Positions 40,734 through 56,075 of a DNA stretch of 64,000 nt are shown piece by piece. The position numbers and the translations under genes are program-made. Numbering within the stretch: the first letter of the stretch is position 1; every line of letters starts with the position of its first letter. The DNA lies in assembly GCF_030815955.1 (NCBI RefSeq), contig NZ_JAUSXK010000001.1, positions 3,720,001 to 3,784,000 of the forward strand. Direction: 5' to 3'. This DNA comes from Microbacterium murale (GTDB lineage Bacteria > Actinomycetota > Actinomycetes > Actinomycetales > Microbacteriaceae). A model generated the notes under the pieces. That model was not told the origin of the DNA. It did not search any database and was given only the letters and a program-made list of their open reading frames with translations.

Positions 40734-42189
40734 CGCGGGCTGGAGGCCGATCGCGACATCCGTGGGGCGTACCGGTGCGGGGAGCACTGTCTCTCCCATC
40801 AGGAACCGATCCACACCCGCGGCCGCTGCGCGGCCCTCTGCGATCGCCCACACGATGAGCGACTGCCCGCGGCCGGCATCGCCGGCGACGAAGACGCCGG
40901 GGACGGTGGTCTCGTACGAGTCATCGCGCTGGAACGCACCACGGTCGGTGGCCTGCGGACGCATGTCCTCGGTGAAGCCATCCTGCTCGGGACCGGTGAA
41001 GCCCATCGCGATCAGCACGAGGTCAGCCGGGATCTCCCGCTCGGTGCCGCTCTTGGGAACACGACGTCCGTCCACGTACTCGGTCTCGGCCACACGCAGG
41101 GCGCGCACCTCACCGGCGTCGTTCGAGAGGAACTCCACGGTCGACGCAAGGAAGTGGCGCTCACCGCCCTCCTCGTGCGCGGAAGAGACCTCGAAGACCG
41201 TGGGCATCATCGGCCAGGGCTGATGCTCCGGTCGATCGGTGCCGGGCTGCACACCGATCGCGAGATTCGTCACGCTCAGTGCGCCCTGACGGTGCGCCGT
41301 GCCGATGCAGTCCGCGCCGGTGTCGCCGCCACCGATGACGATGACATGCTTGCCCGCTGCGCTGATCTGGTTGTGCACGACGTCGCCGGCGACCGCGTGG
41401 TTCGACTCGACGAGGTACTCCATGGCGAAGTGCACGCCGTCCAGGTCGCGTCCGGGGATCGTCAGGTCACGCGGCACGGTCGAGCCGGTGGCGATCACCA
41501 CCGCGTCATAGCGCGCTCTGAGATCGGCCCAGCTGATGTCCTTGCCGATCTCGACGCCGGCGCGGAAGCGTGTGCCCTCCTCCTGCATCTGGCGAAGACG
41601 AGACTCGACGTGGCTCTTCTCCATCTTGAAGTCTGGGATGCCGTAACGCAGCAGTCCGCCGATCCGGTCGTCGCGCTCGAACACGGCGACGGTGTGTCCG
41701 GCGCGCGTGAGCTGCTGCGCGGCGGCGAGTCCGGCCGGACCGGAGCCGACGACGGCCACCGTCTTGCCGGTGAGGCGCTCAGGAGGCTGCGGTTCGACCC
41801 AGCCGTTGGAGAAGGCCTCGTCGATGATCGAGACCTCGACCTGCTTGATCGTCACTGCGGGCTGGTTGATCCCCAGTACGCACGAGCTCTCGCAGGGGGC
41901 GGGGCACAGCCGTCCGGTGAACTCCGGGAAGTTGTTCGTGGCGTGCAGGCGCTCGATCGCCGAGCGATCCTCACCACGCCACGTCAGATCGTTCCACTCC
42001 GGGATGAGGTTGCCGAGCGGGCAGCCCTGATGGCAGAACGGCACACCGCAATCCATGCAGCGTCCGGCCTGGCGGCGCAGCACCGCCTTGTCTCCCGGCT
42101 CATAGACCTCTTTCCAGTCCATGATGCGCACGGGAACGGGACGGCGAGCAGGCAGCTCCCGCTCCGTCACTTTCATGAAGCCCTTGGGG

Positions 42190-42197
<8 letters not shown>
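40731..42197 (-). CDS. gltD: Glutamate synthase small subunit
   Basis: A 488-residue FAD and iron-sulfur subunit that passes electrons from NADPH to the large subunit. The N-terminal Cys motifs [17 protein letters not shown] and CPAPCESSC bind [4Fe-4S] clusters. The FAD site is [15 protein letters not shown] and the NADPH site is [13 protein letters not shown]. It overlaps gltB by eight bases and is read after it, so the two subunits should be made together. Confidence 0.95.
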
Positions 42198-46755
<4,558 letters not shown>

Positions 46756-46758
46756 CGG

Positions 46759-46775
46759 TTACCGTCCTCAGGTAA
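46759..46775. promoter_or_regulatory. Inverted repeat in the gltB leader
   Basis: TTACC and GGTAA are separated by seven bases immediately upstream of the gltB ATG and around its ribosome site. It could be a nitrogen-regulator site or a small hairpin that hides the ribosome site. No regulator was recognised. Confidence 0.3.
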
Positions 46776-46844
46776 TCAAGTGACACCGGGGACGACGTCG
46801 GCCCGCTCGTTCAATGCAGTGGTTTCCTCACTCGACGAGGATGC

Positions 46845-47867
46845 TTATCGGGAGCTGTCCTCGCTCGCGGGAGCAGTGCTTGTGGCTGTGGCTCCGGCGG
46901 TGACTTCAACCGGAGGCTCGCTCACGTCGACGAAGTCATCGATACTGTCCTGCGATACTACATCAGCATCGACGTCCTTCCGGGCGCGCCCAGGTGCGTA
47001 GGGCCCTGCTTCGGTGCCCGTGTGCCTGCGCGTCTGGACGAACAGGATCACGATGCCGACCACGACACCGAGGATCGATGCCCAGACGTTGCTGCGCAGC
47101 CCGAGGATGATCTCGCTCGGGTCGATCCGGATCGACTCCCAGAGCACGCGACCGGCGCTGTACCAGATGAGGTACACGGCGAAGAGCTTGCCCCACTGCA
47201 GCTGCAGACGACGGCCGATCCACAGCAGGAAGAGCACGCCGAGACCGTTCCAGATGACCTCGTAGAGGAACGTCGGGTGGAAGAGCGTCCCCTCAGCGAG
47301 TCCTGGAGGGAACGCGACGTTGTCCGGCTCGATCTCCAGCCCCCACGGCAGATCGGTCGGCAGACCGAAGAGTTCGTGGTTGAACCAGTTGCCGAAGCGG
47401 CCCATCGCCTGAGCCAGCAGAAGTCCTGGTGCGAGGGCGTCTGCGAAGGTCCAGAAGCGGATGCCGGTCCATCTGCAGCCGAGGTACGCCCCGACGGCGC
47501 CGCCGAGGAGCGCTCCGAAGATCGCGATGCCGCCCTCCCAGATCGCCCACACGGAGCCTGGTTCGAAGGGGTTCCAGGTGTTCTTGCCCTCGCCGAAGTA
47601 GAAGTTCGGGTGCGTGAGCACGTGGAAGATGCGTGCACCGATGATCGCGAGCGGCACGGCGAGGATCGCGATGTCGATCACGACCCATGGCTCAGCCCCG
47701 CGCTTGGTGAGACGGTGGTTCGTCAGCAGCGTCGCGGCGATGATGCCGGCGATGATGCAGAGCGCGTAGAAGTGGATCCGCAGCGGCCCGAGATCGATGT
47801 AGCTGACCGGAGGGCTCGGGATGCTGGTGAGCACGCCGCTGAAGGCGGTGTGAAGCGCGAGGGACAT
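46845..47867 (-). CDS. lgt: Prolipoprotein diacylglyceryl transferase
   Basis: A 340-residue membrane enzyme that transfers diacylglycerol to the lipobox cysteine of prolipoproteins, the first step of lipoprotein maturation. GPLRIHFYALCIIAG carries the essential His of the family, and LLAQAMGRFGNWFNHELFG is the Lgt signature. There are seven transmembrane segments and a long polar tail rich in Asp, Val and Thr (about the last 60 residues). The ATG at 47867 is chosen by family comparison. It follows trpA closely, as in other actinobacteria. Confidence 0.93.
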   Translation of the reverse strand: MSLALHTAFSGVLTSIPSPPVSYIDLGPLRIHFYALCIIAGIIAATLLTNHRLTKRGAEPWVVIDIAILAVPLAIIGARIFHVLTHPNFYFGEGKNTWNPFEPGSVWAIWEGGIAIFGALLGGAVGAYLGCRWTGIRFWTFADALAPGLLLAQAMGRFGNWFNHELFGLPTDLPWGLEIEPDNVAFPPGLAEGTLFHPTFLYEVIWNGLGVLFLLWIGRRLQLQWGKLFAVYLIWYSAGRVLWESIRIDPSEIILGLRSNVWASILGVVVGIVILFVQTRRHTGTEAGPYAPGRARKDVDADVVSQDSIDDFVDVSEPPVEVTAGATATSTAPASEDSSR

Positions 47868-47874
47868 GAGTGCG

Positions 47875-47880
47875 ATTCTA
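47875..47880 (-). promoter_or_regulatory. Possible -10 box of lgt, overlapping the trpA stop
   Basis: On the minus strand TAGAAT begins with the trpA TAG stop codon and lies seven bases before the lgt ATG at 47867. There is no ribosome site between them, which fits a leaderless lgt transcript. Confidence 0.45.
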
Positions 47881-48681
47881 GTTCTCGTGTGAGGGGACTG
47901 CGGACGGCGTGCCAGCAGCGAGGGATTTTGTGACGGCGGCGAGGGCGTCGAGGCCCCCATCGCGGAGAGCGCGCACGAGTGCGGTGCCGACGATGGCGCC
48001 GTCGGCGTACTCGATGATGCCGGCGATCTGATCGGCGGTGGATATGCCGATTCCTACGCAGGCGCGGAGCGCGCCGTGATCGCGAAGGCGTGAGACGAGA
48101 ATGCGCGCAGCCTTGTCGAGCTCGGCCCGCTCGCCCGTGATGCCCATCGTGGAGACCGTGTAGATGAAACCGGTTGACGACTTGACGACCAGATCGAGGC
48201 GTTCATCCGTCGAGGTGGGGGCGGCGAGGAAGATGCGATCGAGACCTGTGCGCTTGCTGGCGGCGATCCATTCCTCGGCGGCATCGGGCGTGATGTCGGG
48301 TGTGATGAGACCCGCACCGCCCGCGGCGAGCAGGTCGTCGGCGTAGCGGTCGACGCCGTACTGCATCACGGGGTTCCAGTACGTCATGACGACGACGGGG
48401 ACGTCGGTGGCCGCCGAGATCTCCCGTACCGCCGTGAAGAGGTCCCGCATGCGGAATCCGGCGGCGAGGGCGGCCTGGGTGGCTTCCTGGATGACCAGAC
48501 CGTCCATCACCGGGTCGCTGTACGGCGGGCCGAGCTCGATGACGTCCACACCGTTCTCGGCGAGCGTGATCGCTGCTCGGATGCTGGTCTGAAGATCGGG
48601 GAAACCCACCGGCAGATAGCCGATGAATGCGCCGCGTCCGGCGTCGTGCGCCTTCTGGATGGCGGCTTCGACGCGGCTCAT
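47878..48681 (-). CDS. trpA: Tryptophan synthase alpha chain
   Basis: A 267-residue TIM-barrel subunit that cleaves indole-3-glycerol phosphate and passes indole to Trp[33 protein letters not shown] with the catalytic Glu and Asp, and [20 protein letters not shown] with the phosphate-binding loop are all present. It overlaps trpB by four bases and is the third trp gene of the unit. Confidence 0.95.
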   Translation of the reverse strand: MSRVEAAIQKAHDAGRGAFIGYLPVGFPDLQTSIRAAITLAENGVDVIELGPPYSDPVMDGLVIQEATQAALAAGFRMRDLFTAVREISAATDVPVVVMTYWNPVMQYGVDRYADDLLAAGGAGLITPDITPDAAEEWIAASKRTGLDRIFLAAPTSTDERLDLVVKSSTGFIYTVSTMGITGERAELDKAARILVSRLRDHGALRACVGIGISTADQIAGIIEYADGAIVGTALVRALRDGGLDALAAVTKSLAAGTPSAVPSHEN

Positions 48682-49946
48682 CGTGCTGTCCCCGCATCCG
48701 CTGCAGCCTGTGTCACAGCATCCTTGTCCGCGGCGTCCCGCTCGGCCGCCTCGCGATCGTAGAGGTCGAAATACCGTGCGGCGGTGTCCATGTCCTTGTC
48801 ACCGCGACCGGAGAGGCACACCGCGAGGATGGCATCAGGGCCGAGTTCCCGGCCGATGCGCAGAGCGCCGGCGAGGGCGTGCGCCGACTCGATCGCGGGA
48901 ATGATGCCCTCGGTGCGGCTCAGCAGGCGCAGCGCCTGCATCGCTTCGTCGTCCGTCGCAGGGATGTAGTGCGCGCGGCCGATGTCGGCGAGCCAGGAGT
49001 GCTCCGGTCCGACACCCGGATAGTCGAGTCCGGCCGAGATCGAATGCGATTCGACGGTCTGGCCGTCTTCGTCCTGCAGGACATAGGTCTTCGCACCGTG
49101 CAGAACGCCCGGTCGACCGCGCGCGATCGACGCCGCGTGCTTCTCGGTGTCAACGCCGTCGCCGGCGGCCTCCACACCGTACAGCTTCACATCTGCGTCA
49201 TCGAGGAACGCATCGAACATGCCGATCGCGTTGGAGCCTCCGCCGACGCATGCGATGACCGCATCGGGAAGCCGGCCCGTCTCATCGAGCAACTGCTGAC
49301 GCGCTTCTTCGCCGATGATCTTCTGGAAGTCGCGCACCATCGCCGGGAACGGATGAGGGCCGGCGGCTGTACCGAAGATGTAGTTGGTGGTCTCGACCGT
49401 GGCGACCCAGTCGCGGTACGCATCGTTGATCGCGTCCTTCAGAGTGCGCGACCCCGTGGTGACCGGAACGACCTCGGCGCCGAGAAGCCGCATACGGGCG
49501 ACATTCAGCGCCTGACGTTCGGTGTCGACCTCGCCCATGTAGATGGTGCAGTCCAGGCCGAACAATGCGGCGGCGGTCGCGGTCGCGACGCCGTGCTGAC
49601 CGGCTCCGGTCTCCGCGATGACCCTCGTCTTGCCCAGTCGCTTGGTGAGCAGGGCCTGGCCGAGAACATTGTTGATCTTGTGGCTGCCGGTGTGGTTGAG
49701 GTCTTCGCGCTTGAGGAAGACTCGCGCTCCCCCGGCGTGCTCGGCGAACCGCTGCACCTCGGTGAGCGCGGAAGGCCGACCGGCGTAGGAGCTGAGCAGT
49801 CCCGCGAGTTCCGCGCGGAACTCCGGGTCGGCGATCGCCTGCTCGTACGCCACCGTGAGCTCATCGATCGCGGCGATCAGCGATTCCGGCATGTAACGCC
49901 CACCGAATTCGCCGAAGAACGGCCCCGGCTGCTCGCGCAGGCTCAC
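48678..49946 (-). CDS. trpB: Tryptophan synthase beta chain
   Basis: A 422-residue PLP enzyme that makes tryptophan from indole and serine. [15 protein letters not shown] opens the protein, the PLP lysine is in [17 protein letters not shown], and the phosphate loop is [12 protein letters not shown]. The extended C-terminus of about 20 residues is Ala/Asp-rich. It overlaps trpC (GTGA) and trpA by four bases each. Confidence 0.95.
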   Translation of the reverse strand: MSLREQPGPFFGEFGGRYMPESLIAAIDELTVAYEQAIADPEFRAELAGLLSSYAGRPSALTEVQRFAEHAGGARVFLKREDLNHTGSHKINNVLGQALLTKRLGKTRVIAETGAGQHGVATATAAALFGLDCTIYMGEVDTERQALNVARMRLLGAEVVPVTTGSRTLKDAINDAYRDWVATVETTNYIFGTAAGPHPFPAMVRDFQKIIGEEARQQLLDETGRLPDAVIACVGGGSNAIGMFDAFLDDADVKLYGVEAAGDGVDTEKHAASIARGRPGVLHGAKTYVLQDEDGQTVESHSISAGLDYPGVGPEHSWLADIGRAHYIPATDDEAMQALRLLSRTEGIIPAIESAHALAGALRIGRELGPDAILAVCLSGRGDKDMDTAARYFDLYDREAAERDAADKDAVTQAAADAGTAR

Positions 49947-50722
49947 TCGCCCACCTCCAGAAAGCTCTTCAGTGTTGCGACTGGGTCGCCGGTGACGAGC
50001 GCTTCGCCGATCAGCACGACGTCGGCGCCCGCCGAGCGGTAGTGCTCGACGTCGGCCGGGGTGAGCACAGCGGATTCGGCGATCTTCACGGCATCGGCCG
50101 GGATGCGATCGACCAGACGGCTGAAGAGATCGCGGTCGAGTTCGAGGGTCTTCAGATCGCGTGCGTTCACGCCGATCAGAGGTGCCCCGAGATCGATCGC
50201 CGCCTCCAGCTCGTCTGCCGAGTGGGTCTCGACGAGCGGAGTCATTCCGAGTTCGTTGATGAGTGCGAACAGGTCGTGCAGAACCTTCGGTTCGAGGCCG
50301 GCGACGATCAGAAGGGCGAGATCGGCTCCGGCGGCGCGCGCCTCGAGCACCTGGTAGGGCGTCGCTATGAAGTCCTTGCGCAGTACCGGAAGCGTGACGC
50401 GGGCGGTGACGGCCTCTAGATCGGCGAGGCTTCCGCCGAATCGCCGCTCCTCGGTGAGCACGCTGATCGCCGACGCACCGCCGGTCTCGTAGAGTGCCGC
50501 CTGATGCGCCGGATCGGGGATGTCGGCGAGGGCGCCACGCGACGGACTCGCTCGCTTGACTTCGGCGATGATCTTCACGCGCGCAGCGGGAGCGAGCGCG
50601 GCACGCGCGTCCTTGGCTGCAGGGCGCGCAAGAGCGGCCTTCTCGACCTCAGCGAGCGGTCGCGACTGGGCACGGCGTTCGGCGTCTGCGACTGCGCCGG
50701 CCGTCAGGTCGGCGAGCACCAT
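49943..50722 (-). CDS. trpC: Indole-3-glycerol phosphate synthase
   Basis: A 259-residue TIM-barrel enzyme that closes the indole ring. [18 protein letters not shown] holds the catalytic residues, [13 protein letters not shown] is the second signature, and [15 protein letters not shown] and [15 protein letters not shown] complete it. It shares one base with the upstream HGxxPAAW gene and overlaps trpB. A standalone trpC is usual in actinobacteria. The genes for the earlier steps (trpE, trpG, trpD) are not in this window. Confidence 0.95.
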   Translation of the reverse strand: MVLADLTAGAVADAERRAQSRPLAEVEKAALARPAAKDARAALAPAARVKIIAEVKRASPSRGALADIPDPAHQAALYETGGASAISVLTEERRFGGSLADLEAVTARVTLPVLRKDFIATPYQVLEARAAGADLALLIVAGLEPKVLHDLFALINELGMTPLVETHSADELEAAIDLGAPLIGVNARDLKTLELDRDLFSRLVDRIPADAVKIAESAVLTPADVEHYRSAGADVVLIGEALVTGDPVATLKSFLEVGE

Positions 50723-50967
50723 TAGTGGCCCTTCGGTGCGTACTTAGGGCCCTTCACGCCGTAACCGGCCTTGGTGAGGATCCAGCCGAGGAGCAGACCT
50801 ACGACGATGATGCCGACCGAGACCCACAGGATGGGGGTCCAGATCGGGCTGAACTCCGCGAGGCAGAAAGCCACGGTGCCCAGCGTGAAGCCGAACAACA
50901 TGACCACCACAGCGGTCCAGGCAGCAGGCGAGTGTCCGTGGCCGGGGTCAGCGATCGGGTTGGTCAT
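50722..50967 (-). CDS. HGxxPAAW motif small membrane protein
   Basis: An 81-residue protein with two transmembrane helices ([20 protein letters not shown] and [18 protein letters not shown]) preceded by HGHSPAAW, the motif that names its family. It is found in front of trpC in many actinobacteria, and no role is known. A GGAGGAG ribosome site precedes the ATG at 50967, and the stop is shared with the trpC start. Confidence 0.9.
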   Translation of the reverse strand: MTNPIADPGHGHSPAAWTAVVVMLFGFTLGTVAFCLAEFSPIWTPILWVSVGIIVVGLLLGWILTKAGYGVKGPKYAPKGH

Positions 50968-51002
50968 GGTCTCCTCCGAAGCGGTCGTGGGAATGCAGAG
51001 TC

Positions 51003-51008
51003 AGTCTA
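51003..51008 (-). promoter_or_regulatory. Possible internal promoter -10 for the HGxxPAAW-trpCBA genes
   Basis: On the minus strand TAGACT lies just after the end of the Trp-associated membrane-protein gene. It would give a leader of about 30 bases ending in GGAGGAG. No -35 was seen. Confidence 0.35.
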
Positions 51009-51014
51009 CCGGGG

Positions 51015-51605
51015 TCACCGGGTCGGATCCGTGCCACGCGACAGGTCATCCCAGGAATCGATCGCATCGACCGGGCCTTCTGCCTCGTCGTGTTCGGCCA
51101 CGTCGGTCCGGTAACGCCGGCCACTGCTCTTCCAATGATTGGCCGTCAGGATCGTGAACACGGCTGCCACGATGAGCAGCACCCAACCGATCAGCGCCAG
51201 TACCGGCCAGAACGTGGGGGTGACGGAGGCGATCACGTCGGTCACGGCGGTACCGCCGGCAAGCCCTGTGGTCTCGGTCACCGTCGCAGCGACCGCCGAG
51301 ACCGGCGCGGTGAACACGATCTCAGCAGTCCACCAGGTCAGCACGACGCCCGCCAGCAGCGCCAGTGTCGCGAACACGTAGCGAAGCGTGCGGCCGACGA
51401 GGGCGAGAGCGGCTCCGAGAGCCAGCATGGCGAGGCTCAGAGGGGCGAGCAGTGCGAGCGCATCCGCTCCGGGCACGAGGATCGGTTCCCCCGCATCCGC
51501 ACGCACCACGCTCAGCCAGGTCTGCGTGGACGAGATGATGCCGACGGCTCCCGCGAGGAGGAACGCGACGACGGCGGTGCTGCGTCCGCGGCGGAGGAAC
51601 TTCAT
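51015..51605 (-). CDS. Trp biosynthesis-associated membrane protein (TIGR02234 type)
   Basis: A 196-residue membrane protein with four helices: [61 protein letters not shown] and [19 protein letters not shown]. The last part is a polar tail. Such proteins lie between trpE and trpC in actinobacteria and are thought to serve tryptophan metabolism, but the mechanism is unknown. The ATG at 51605 overlaps the hisI stop (ATGA); the upstream open frame is a shadow of hisI. Here trpE is missing upstream. Confidence 0.85.
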   Translation of the reverse strand: MKFLRRGRSTAVVAFLLAGAVGIISSTQTWLSVVRADAGEPILVPGADALALLAPLSLAMLALGAALALVGRTLRYVFATLALLAGVVLTWWTAEIVFTAPVSAVAATVTETTGLAGGTAVTDVIASVTPTFWPVLALIGWVLLIVAAVFTILTANHWKSSGRRYRTDVAEHDEAEGPVDAIDSWDDLSRGTDPTR

Positions 51606-51976
51606 TCGGCGTCTGACTCCGGCACGGCCAGGCCGTCCACGGCTTCCAGATCGGCAGCATCGAAGCAGGTGCGTGTGCCGGTGTGGCAAGCGGGGCCGGT
51701 CTGATCGACGAGCAGCAGTATCGCGTCGCCGTCGCAGTCCAGGCGCGCCTCGTGGATGCGCTGGATGTTGCCCGATGTGTCGCCCTTGCGCCAGTACTCC
51801 TGACGTGAGCGCGACCAGTAGGTTGTGCGACCCGTTGTGAGCGTGCGGCGAAGCGCCTCGGCATCCAGCCAGGCGAGCATCAGCACCTCGCGGGTGTCCC
51901 ACTGCTGCACGATGGCGGGGGTCAGCCCGTCAGAATTCCACGCAACTTGCGCGATTCGCGTCTCCAGATCCGTCAT
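51602..51976 (-). CDS. hisI: Phosphoribosyl-AMP cyclohydrolase
   Basis: A 124-residue enzyme for the third step of histidine synthesis, opening the purine ring of [45 protein letters not shown] and the zinc-site motifs [20 protein letters not shown] and GTRTCF are all standard. It overlaps hisF and the Trp-associated membrane gene by four bases each. Confidence 0.95.
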   Translation of the reverse strand: MTDLETRIAQVAWNSDGLTPAIVQQWDTREVLMLAWLDAEALRRTLTTGRTTYWSRSRQEYWRKGDTSGNIQRIHEARLDCDGDAILLLVDQTGPACHTGTRTCFDAADLEAVDGLAVPESDAE

Positions 51977-52734
51977 CGCACCAGAACCCCTTCTGCACGC
52001 ATCGCGTCTTTGACTTCTCCGACGGTGAGCGCTCCCGAGTGGAAGACGCTGGCGGCGAGAACGGCATCCGCACCCGCCTGGATCGCAGGTGCGAAATCGG
52101 TCACCGCTCCGGCTCCGCCGGAGGCGATCACCGGCACGGAGGAGACCTCGCGCATCAGGCGGACGAGTTCCAGATCGAACCCGTCGTGCGTGCCGTCGGC
52201 ATCGATGGAGTTGACGAGAAGCTCACCGGCTCCGCGTTCGATGGCTTCACGTGCCCATTCCAGAGCATCCAGTGACGTCTGGGTACGCCCACCGTGCGTG
52301 GTGACGACGAATCCGGATGCCGTCGTGGGCGCGCGCTTGACGTCGAGCGAGAGCACCAGCACCTGGGCGCCGAAACGATCCGCGATCTCACCGATCAGCT
52401 CGGGCCTGGCGATCGCGGCGGAGTTCACACCCACTTTGTCCGCCCCTACGCCCTGCAGGCGTGCGACATCCTCGACGCTTCGCACTCCCCCGCCGACCGT
52501 CAGCGGCACGAACACCTGCTCCGCCGTGCGCTGCACGACCTCGTAGGTGGTGGCGCGCGCATCGACTGTCGCCGTGACGTCCAGGAAGGTGATCTCATCC
52601 GCACCTTGAGCGGCGTAGTGCGCGGCCAGTTCGACCGGGTCGCCCATATCGCGGAGATTCTCGAAGTTCACGCCCTTGACGACGCGACCGGCGGCGACAT
52701 CGAGGCACGGGATGACGCGACTCGTGAGAGTCAT
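51973..52734 (-). CDS. hisF: Imidazole glycerol phosphate synthase subunit HisF
   Basis: A 253-residue TIM-barrel cyclase subunit that works with HisH to make imidazole glycerol phosphate. [20 protein letters not shown] holds the catalytic Asp, [16 protein letters not shown] and [17 protein letters not shown] hold the phosphate loops, and [16 protein letters not shown] has the second catalytic Asp. The ATG at 52734 is set by the family start. The partner gene hisH is outside the window. Confidence 0.95.
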   Translation of the reverse strand: MTLTSRVIPCLDVAAGRVVKGVNFENLRDMGDPVELAAHYAAQGADEITFLDVTATVDARATTYEVVQRTAEQVFVPLTVGGGVRSVEDVARLQGVGADKVGVNSAAIARPELIGEIADRFGAQVLVLSLDVKRAPTTASGFVVTTHGGRTQTSLDALEWAREAIERGAGELLVNSIDADGTHDGFDLELVRLMREVSSVPVIASGGAGAVTDFAPAIQAGADAVLAASVFHSGALTVGEVKDAMRAEGVLVR

Positions 52735-52747
52735 CTGAGTCCCCCGA

Positions 52748-53587
52748 TCACAATCTCGCGGCGTGGATGGCCGTGACGAGCAGCGCGCGTGCACCGATCG
52801 CATAGAGGTCGTCCATCACCTGGTTGATGCCCGTGCGCGGCAGCATGACCCGGACGGCGACCCACTTCGGGTCCTGCAACGGCGAGATGGTCGGCGATTC
52901 GCGACCGGACGCGATCGCCGTCGCCTTCTCGATCAGTTCGACGGGAAGGTCGTAGTCGAGCAGCACGTAACGGCGTGCCACGATGACCCCGCGGAGGCGG
53001 CGCAGCAGGCGCTCGGTGCCATCGGCGTCGCCAGGACGGCTGATGAGCACGGCCTCGGACTCGATGATGACCGGGCCGAAGATCTCGAGCCCTGCCTGAC
53101 GCAGGGTGGTGCCGGTCTCGACGACGTCAGCGATGGCATCGGCGACGCCCAGCTGCACAGCGGATTCCACCGCGCCGTCCAGCGGCACCAGCGTCGCCTC
53201 GACGCCGTGCTCGCGCAGGAACGCGTCGACGAGTTGCGGATACGCCGACGCGACTCGCACGCCTGCGAGGTCCTGGATCGTGCTGTAACGGCCGGCGGGA
53301 GCCGCGAAGCGGAATGTAGATCGGGCGAACCCGAGCGCCTGCACCTCCCTGGCCTGCTCAGGGGCATCGCGCAGCAGATCACGGCCGGTGATGCCCACGT
53401 CGAGGGCGCCGGATGCCACGTAGGTGGCGATGTCGCGAGGTCGGAGGAAGAAGAACTCGACGTCGTTCTGGGCGTCGATCACGTGCAGGGTCTTGGAGTC
53501 TCGACGGCCGGCGTAACCGGCTTCGGCGAGCATCTCGGCGGCGGTCTCGGAGAGCGAGCCCTTGTTCGGAACAGCAATGCGCAGCAT
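52748..53587 (-). CDS. hisG: ATP phosphoribosyltransferase (long form)
   Basis: A 279-residue first enzyme of histidine synthesis. [19 protein letters not shown] opens the catalytic domain, [12 protein letters not shown] is a conserved segment, and [20 protein letters not shown] is the PRPP-binding region. The C-terminal 80 residues form the regulatory ferredoxin-like domain of the long, feedback-inhibited form. It lies 13 bp before hisF and 37 bp after hisE. Confidence 0.94.
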   Translation of the reverse strand: MLRIAVPNKGSLSETAAEMLAEAGYAGRRDSKTLHVIDAQNDVEFFFLRPRDIATYVASGALDVGITGRDLLRDAPEQAREVQALGFARSTFRFAAPAGRYSTIQDLAGVRVASAYPQLVDAFLREHGVEATLVPLDGAVESAVQLGVADAIADVVETGTTLRQAGLEIFGPVIIESEAVLISRPGDADGTERLLRRLRGVIVARRYVLLDYDLPVELIEKATAIASGRESPTISPLQDPKWVAVRVMLPRTGINQVMDDLYAIGARALLVTAIHAARL

Positions 53588-53624
53588 GGGGAGCTTTCAG
53601 ATCAGAGGAAGGGGACGGTGCGCA

Positions 53625-53888
53625 TCAGAGATGTCGGTACACGTCCTCGAGGCTGAGCCCCTTCGCGATCATCATCACCTGCACGTGATACAGCAGCTGG
53701 GAGATCTCCTCAGCCGCTGCGACGTCTGACTCGTATTCGGAGGCCATCCAGACTTCTGCGGCCTCCTCCACGATCTTCTTGCCGATCGTGTGCACACCGC
53801 CGTCGAGTTCAGCGACGGTGCCGGATCCGGCAGGGCGGGTCTCGGCCTTGACGCTGAGCTCAGCGAACAGCTCGTCGAAAGTCTTCAC
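53625..53888 (-). CDS. hisE: Phosphoribosyl-ATP pyrophosphatase
   Basis: An 87-residue MazG-fold enzyme for the second step of histidine synthesis. [37 protein letters not shown] with the metal-binding Glu residues, and [19 protein letters not shown] are typical. The GTG at 53888 overlaps the rpe stop by four bases. In this family hisE is separate from hisI, as in other actinobacteria. Confidence 0.94.
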   Translation of the reverse strand: MKTFDELFAELSVKAETRPAGSGTVAELDGGVHTIGKKIVEEAAEVWMASEYESDVAAAEEISQLLYHVQVMMIAKGLSLEDVYRHL

Positions 53889-54565
53889 GCTTCAAGGCTA
53901 GCGGCTCGCGCGCGCTCTCGAAGCCCGGTGATCGCCGCCTCGATGTCTGCCGCGCCGTATACGGCGGATCCGGCCACGAACGTGTCAGCGCCTGCTTCCG
54001 CGGCCTGGGCGATCGTGTCATCGGTGATCCCGCCGTCGACCTGGAACCAGACGTCGGATCCGCGGCGCGCGGCCTCGTCCGCGAGCGCACGGAGCTTCGG
54101 CATGGTCTCGGCCATGAAGCTCTGCCCGCCGAAGCCGGGCTCGACGGTCATCACGAGGATCTGATCGAATTCGTCGAACAGTTCATAGAGGCTCTCGCCG
54201 CCTGTGCCGGGCTTGAGCGCGACACCGGCACGTGCGCCGATCGATCGCAGCCGGCGTGCGAGGGCAACGGGCTCGGCCGCCGCCTCGAGATGGAACGTGA
54301 CGCTCGCGGCGCCGATCTCGGCGTACTCGGGTGCCCAGCGATCGGGGTCGGTGATCATCAGGTGCACGTCGAGCGGGATCGGACTCGTCGCCTGGATGCG
54401 CTCGACCATCTGCGGCCCGAAGGTGAGGTTCGGCACGAAGTGGTTGTCCATGATGTCGACGTGCGCGAAATCCGCTGCGGCGATGCGAGCGAGGCCCGCC
54501 TGCATGTTGACGAAGTCGGCCGCGAGGACGCTGGGGTTGATTCGGGGAGCTGCAGGAAGACTCAT
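53885..54565 (-). CDS. rpe: Ribulose-phosphate 3-epimerase
   Basis: A 226-residue TIM-barrel epimerase of the pentose phosphate pathway that interconverts ribulose 5-phosphate and xylulose 5-phosphate. [30 protein letters not shown] with the metal His and Asp, [23 protein letters not shown] and [13 protein letters not shown] are all present. The ATG at 54565 follows GGAG at nine bases. It is five bases downstream of rsmB and overlaps hisE. Confidence 0.94.
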   Translation of the reverse strand: MSLPAAPRINPSVLAADFVNMQAGLARIAAADFAHVDIMDNHFVPNLTFGPQMVERIQATSPIPLDVHLMITDPDRWAPEYAEIGAASVTFHLEAAAEPVALARRLRSIGARAGVALKPGTGGESLYELFDEFDQILVMTVEPGFGGQSFMAETMPKLRALADEAARRGSDVWFQVDGGITDDTIAQAAEAGADTFVAGSAVYGAADIEAAITGLRERARAASLEA

Positions 54566-54569
54566 CCGG

Positions 54570-56075
54570 TCATTCTCCTGTCTCTGTGTCGTTGATGGTT
54601 CTGGAGGTGTCTGTGCGCTGAAGCAGCGCGAGGAACATGGCGTCGGTGCCGTGGCGATGCGGCCACAACTGCACGCGGCCGCTCCCGTCCGAGGCGAGAT
54701 CGATCGGGCTCTGCGCCACATGGGAGAGCACGGCCCCGGCATCGAGTTCGACCACGTCCTCGCGCGCGCACAGCACCTCGCTCACCACGCCGGACGTCTC
54801 GGCCAGATGCGGCGAGCAGGTGACGTAGGCGACGATGCCTCCCGGTGCGAGTGCATCGAGCGCACCGGCGAGCAGCTGCTCCTGCAACGGGACCAGTTCA
54901 GCGACGTCGGCCGGGGTCTTGCGCCAGCGCGCCTCCGGCCGTCTGCGCAGGGCTCCGAGACCGGTGCACGGTGCATCGACGAGGATGCGGTCGTAGCGCC
55001 CTGGGTTGGCAGCGGTGAGCCCTCGCCCGTCCTCCTCGTGCACCGTGACGTCCACCGGCACCGACTTCAGCGCATTCCGCACCAGGCGCGCACGCGTCGG
55101 CACGACCTCGTTCGCCTCCAGGGTCACGTCGTGCTGCCGGGCGATCGCGGCGAGCAGCGCCGTCTTGCCGCCGGGACCGGCGCAGAGATCGAGCCACTGC
55201 TCCCCCGCTCTGATCGGGGCGGCGCCGGCGAGTGCGAGTGCGACCAGCTGCGAGCCCTCGTCCTGCACGCGGACCGTGCCACCCGATGCCGCGATGATCG
55301 TGTGCGGATCACCGCCCGGGGAGCCGAAAGCGGTGGTCGCATAGGGTCTGGCGGGAAGACCGCGCTCGGCCAGACCTGGCAGCGCGACCAGCGTCACCTC
55401 GGGCGAGACATTGTCTGCCTCGAGGAGCGCCTCCAGCTCGTCTTCGCGGTTCTCGGACGCAAGGGCGCGGCGCAGCGCGCGGATGATCCAGACCGGATGC
55501 GCTGTGCGCAGTCCGAGGCGTTCATCATCCGAGCGGGCTTCGCGCTCGATGCGCTCCTGCCATTCCCCCGGGGTGTCGCGCGAGATGCGTCGGAGCACGG
55601 CATTCGTGAAACCGGATGGGCCTCTTCCGAGCTCCGCGGCGACGAGGTTCACCGACTCGTTGACGGCCGCGTGCGACGCGACACGCGTGGCGAGCAGTTG
55701 ATGCGTCGCCAGGCGCAGCGCATCCAGCACCGCCTCGTCGATGTCGTCGATCGGACGACCGGCTGCTGACGCGATGATGGCGTCGTAGGTGCCGCGACGG
55801 CGAAGCGTCCCGTATGCCAGCTCCGTGGCAAGAGCGGCATCCTGCGGGTTCAGCGCCGCCTCTGCGATCGCGGACGGCAGCAGCAGGTTCGCGTACGCGT
55901 CGGATCCGCTCACTGCTCGCAGGACGTCGTACGCGACGCGACGGGCCGGCTGCACGCCTCTCGTCTGCCGGGTCGCACGGTCGGACGGCGAAGACCGTTG
56001 AGTGCGCCCTCCGCGCGCGGGGCCGCGGCTCTTGTCACCCTCGTGGCGGCCGCCGCGCCTGTTCTCGCCGGTCAT
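54570..56075 (-). CDS. rsmB: 16S rRNA (cytosine(967)-C5)-methyltransferase RsmB
   Basis: A 501-residue m5C methyltransferase. A basic low-complexity N-terminal region of about 45 residues is followed by a NusB-like domain (PARRVAYDVLRAVSGSDAYA) and the methyltransferase domain (LDLCAGPGGKTALLAAIARQ for AdoMet, and ILVDAPCTGLGALRRRPEAR with the catalytic PC). The final Cys nucleophile is in VAYVTCSPHLAET. It overlaps fmt by four bases. The synteny fmt-rsmB-rpe is usual in actinobacteria. Confidence 0.94.
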   Translation of the reverse strand: MTGENRRGGRHEGDKSRGPARGGRTQRSSPSDRATRQTRGVQPARRVAYDVLRAVSGSDAYANLLLPSAIAEAALNPQDAALATELAYGTLRRRGTYDAIIASAAGRPIDDIDEAVLDALRLATHQLLATRVASHAAVNESVNLVAAELGRGPSGFTNAVLRRISRDTPGEWQERIEREARSDDERLGLRTAHPVWIIRALRRALASENREDELEALLEADNVSPEVTLVALPGLAERGLPARPYATTAFGSPGGDPHTIIAASGGTVRVQDEGSQLVALALAGAAPIRAGEQWLDLCAGPGGKTALLAAIARQHDVTLEANEVVPTRARLVRNALKSVPVDVTVHEEDGRGLTAANPGRYDRILVDAPCTGLGALRRRPEARWRKTPADVAELVPLQEQLLAGALDALAPGGIVAYVTCSPHLAETSGVVSEVLCAREDVVELDAGAVLSHVAQSPIDLASDGSGRVQLWPHRHGTDAMFLALLQRTDTSRTINDTETGE

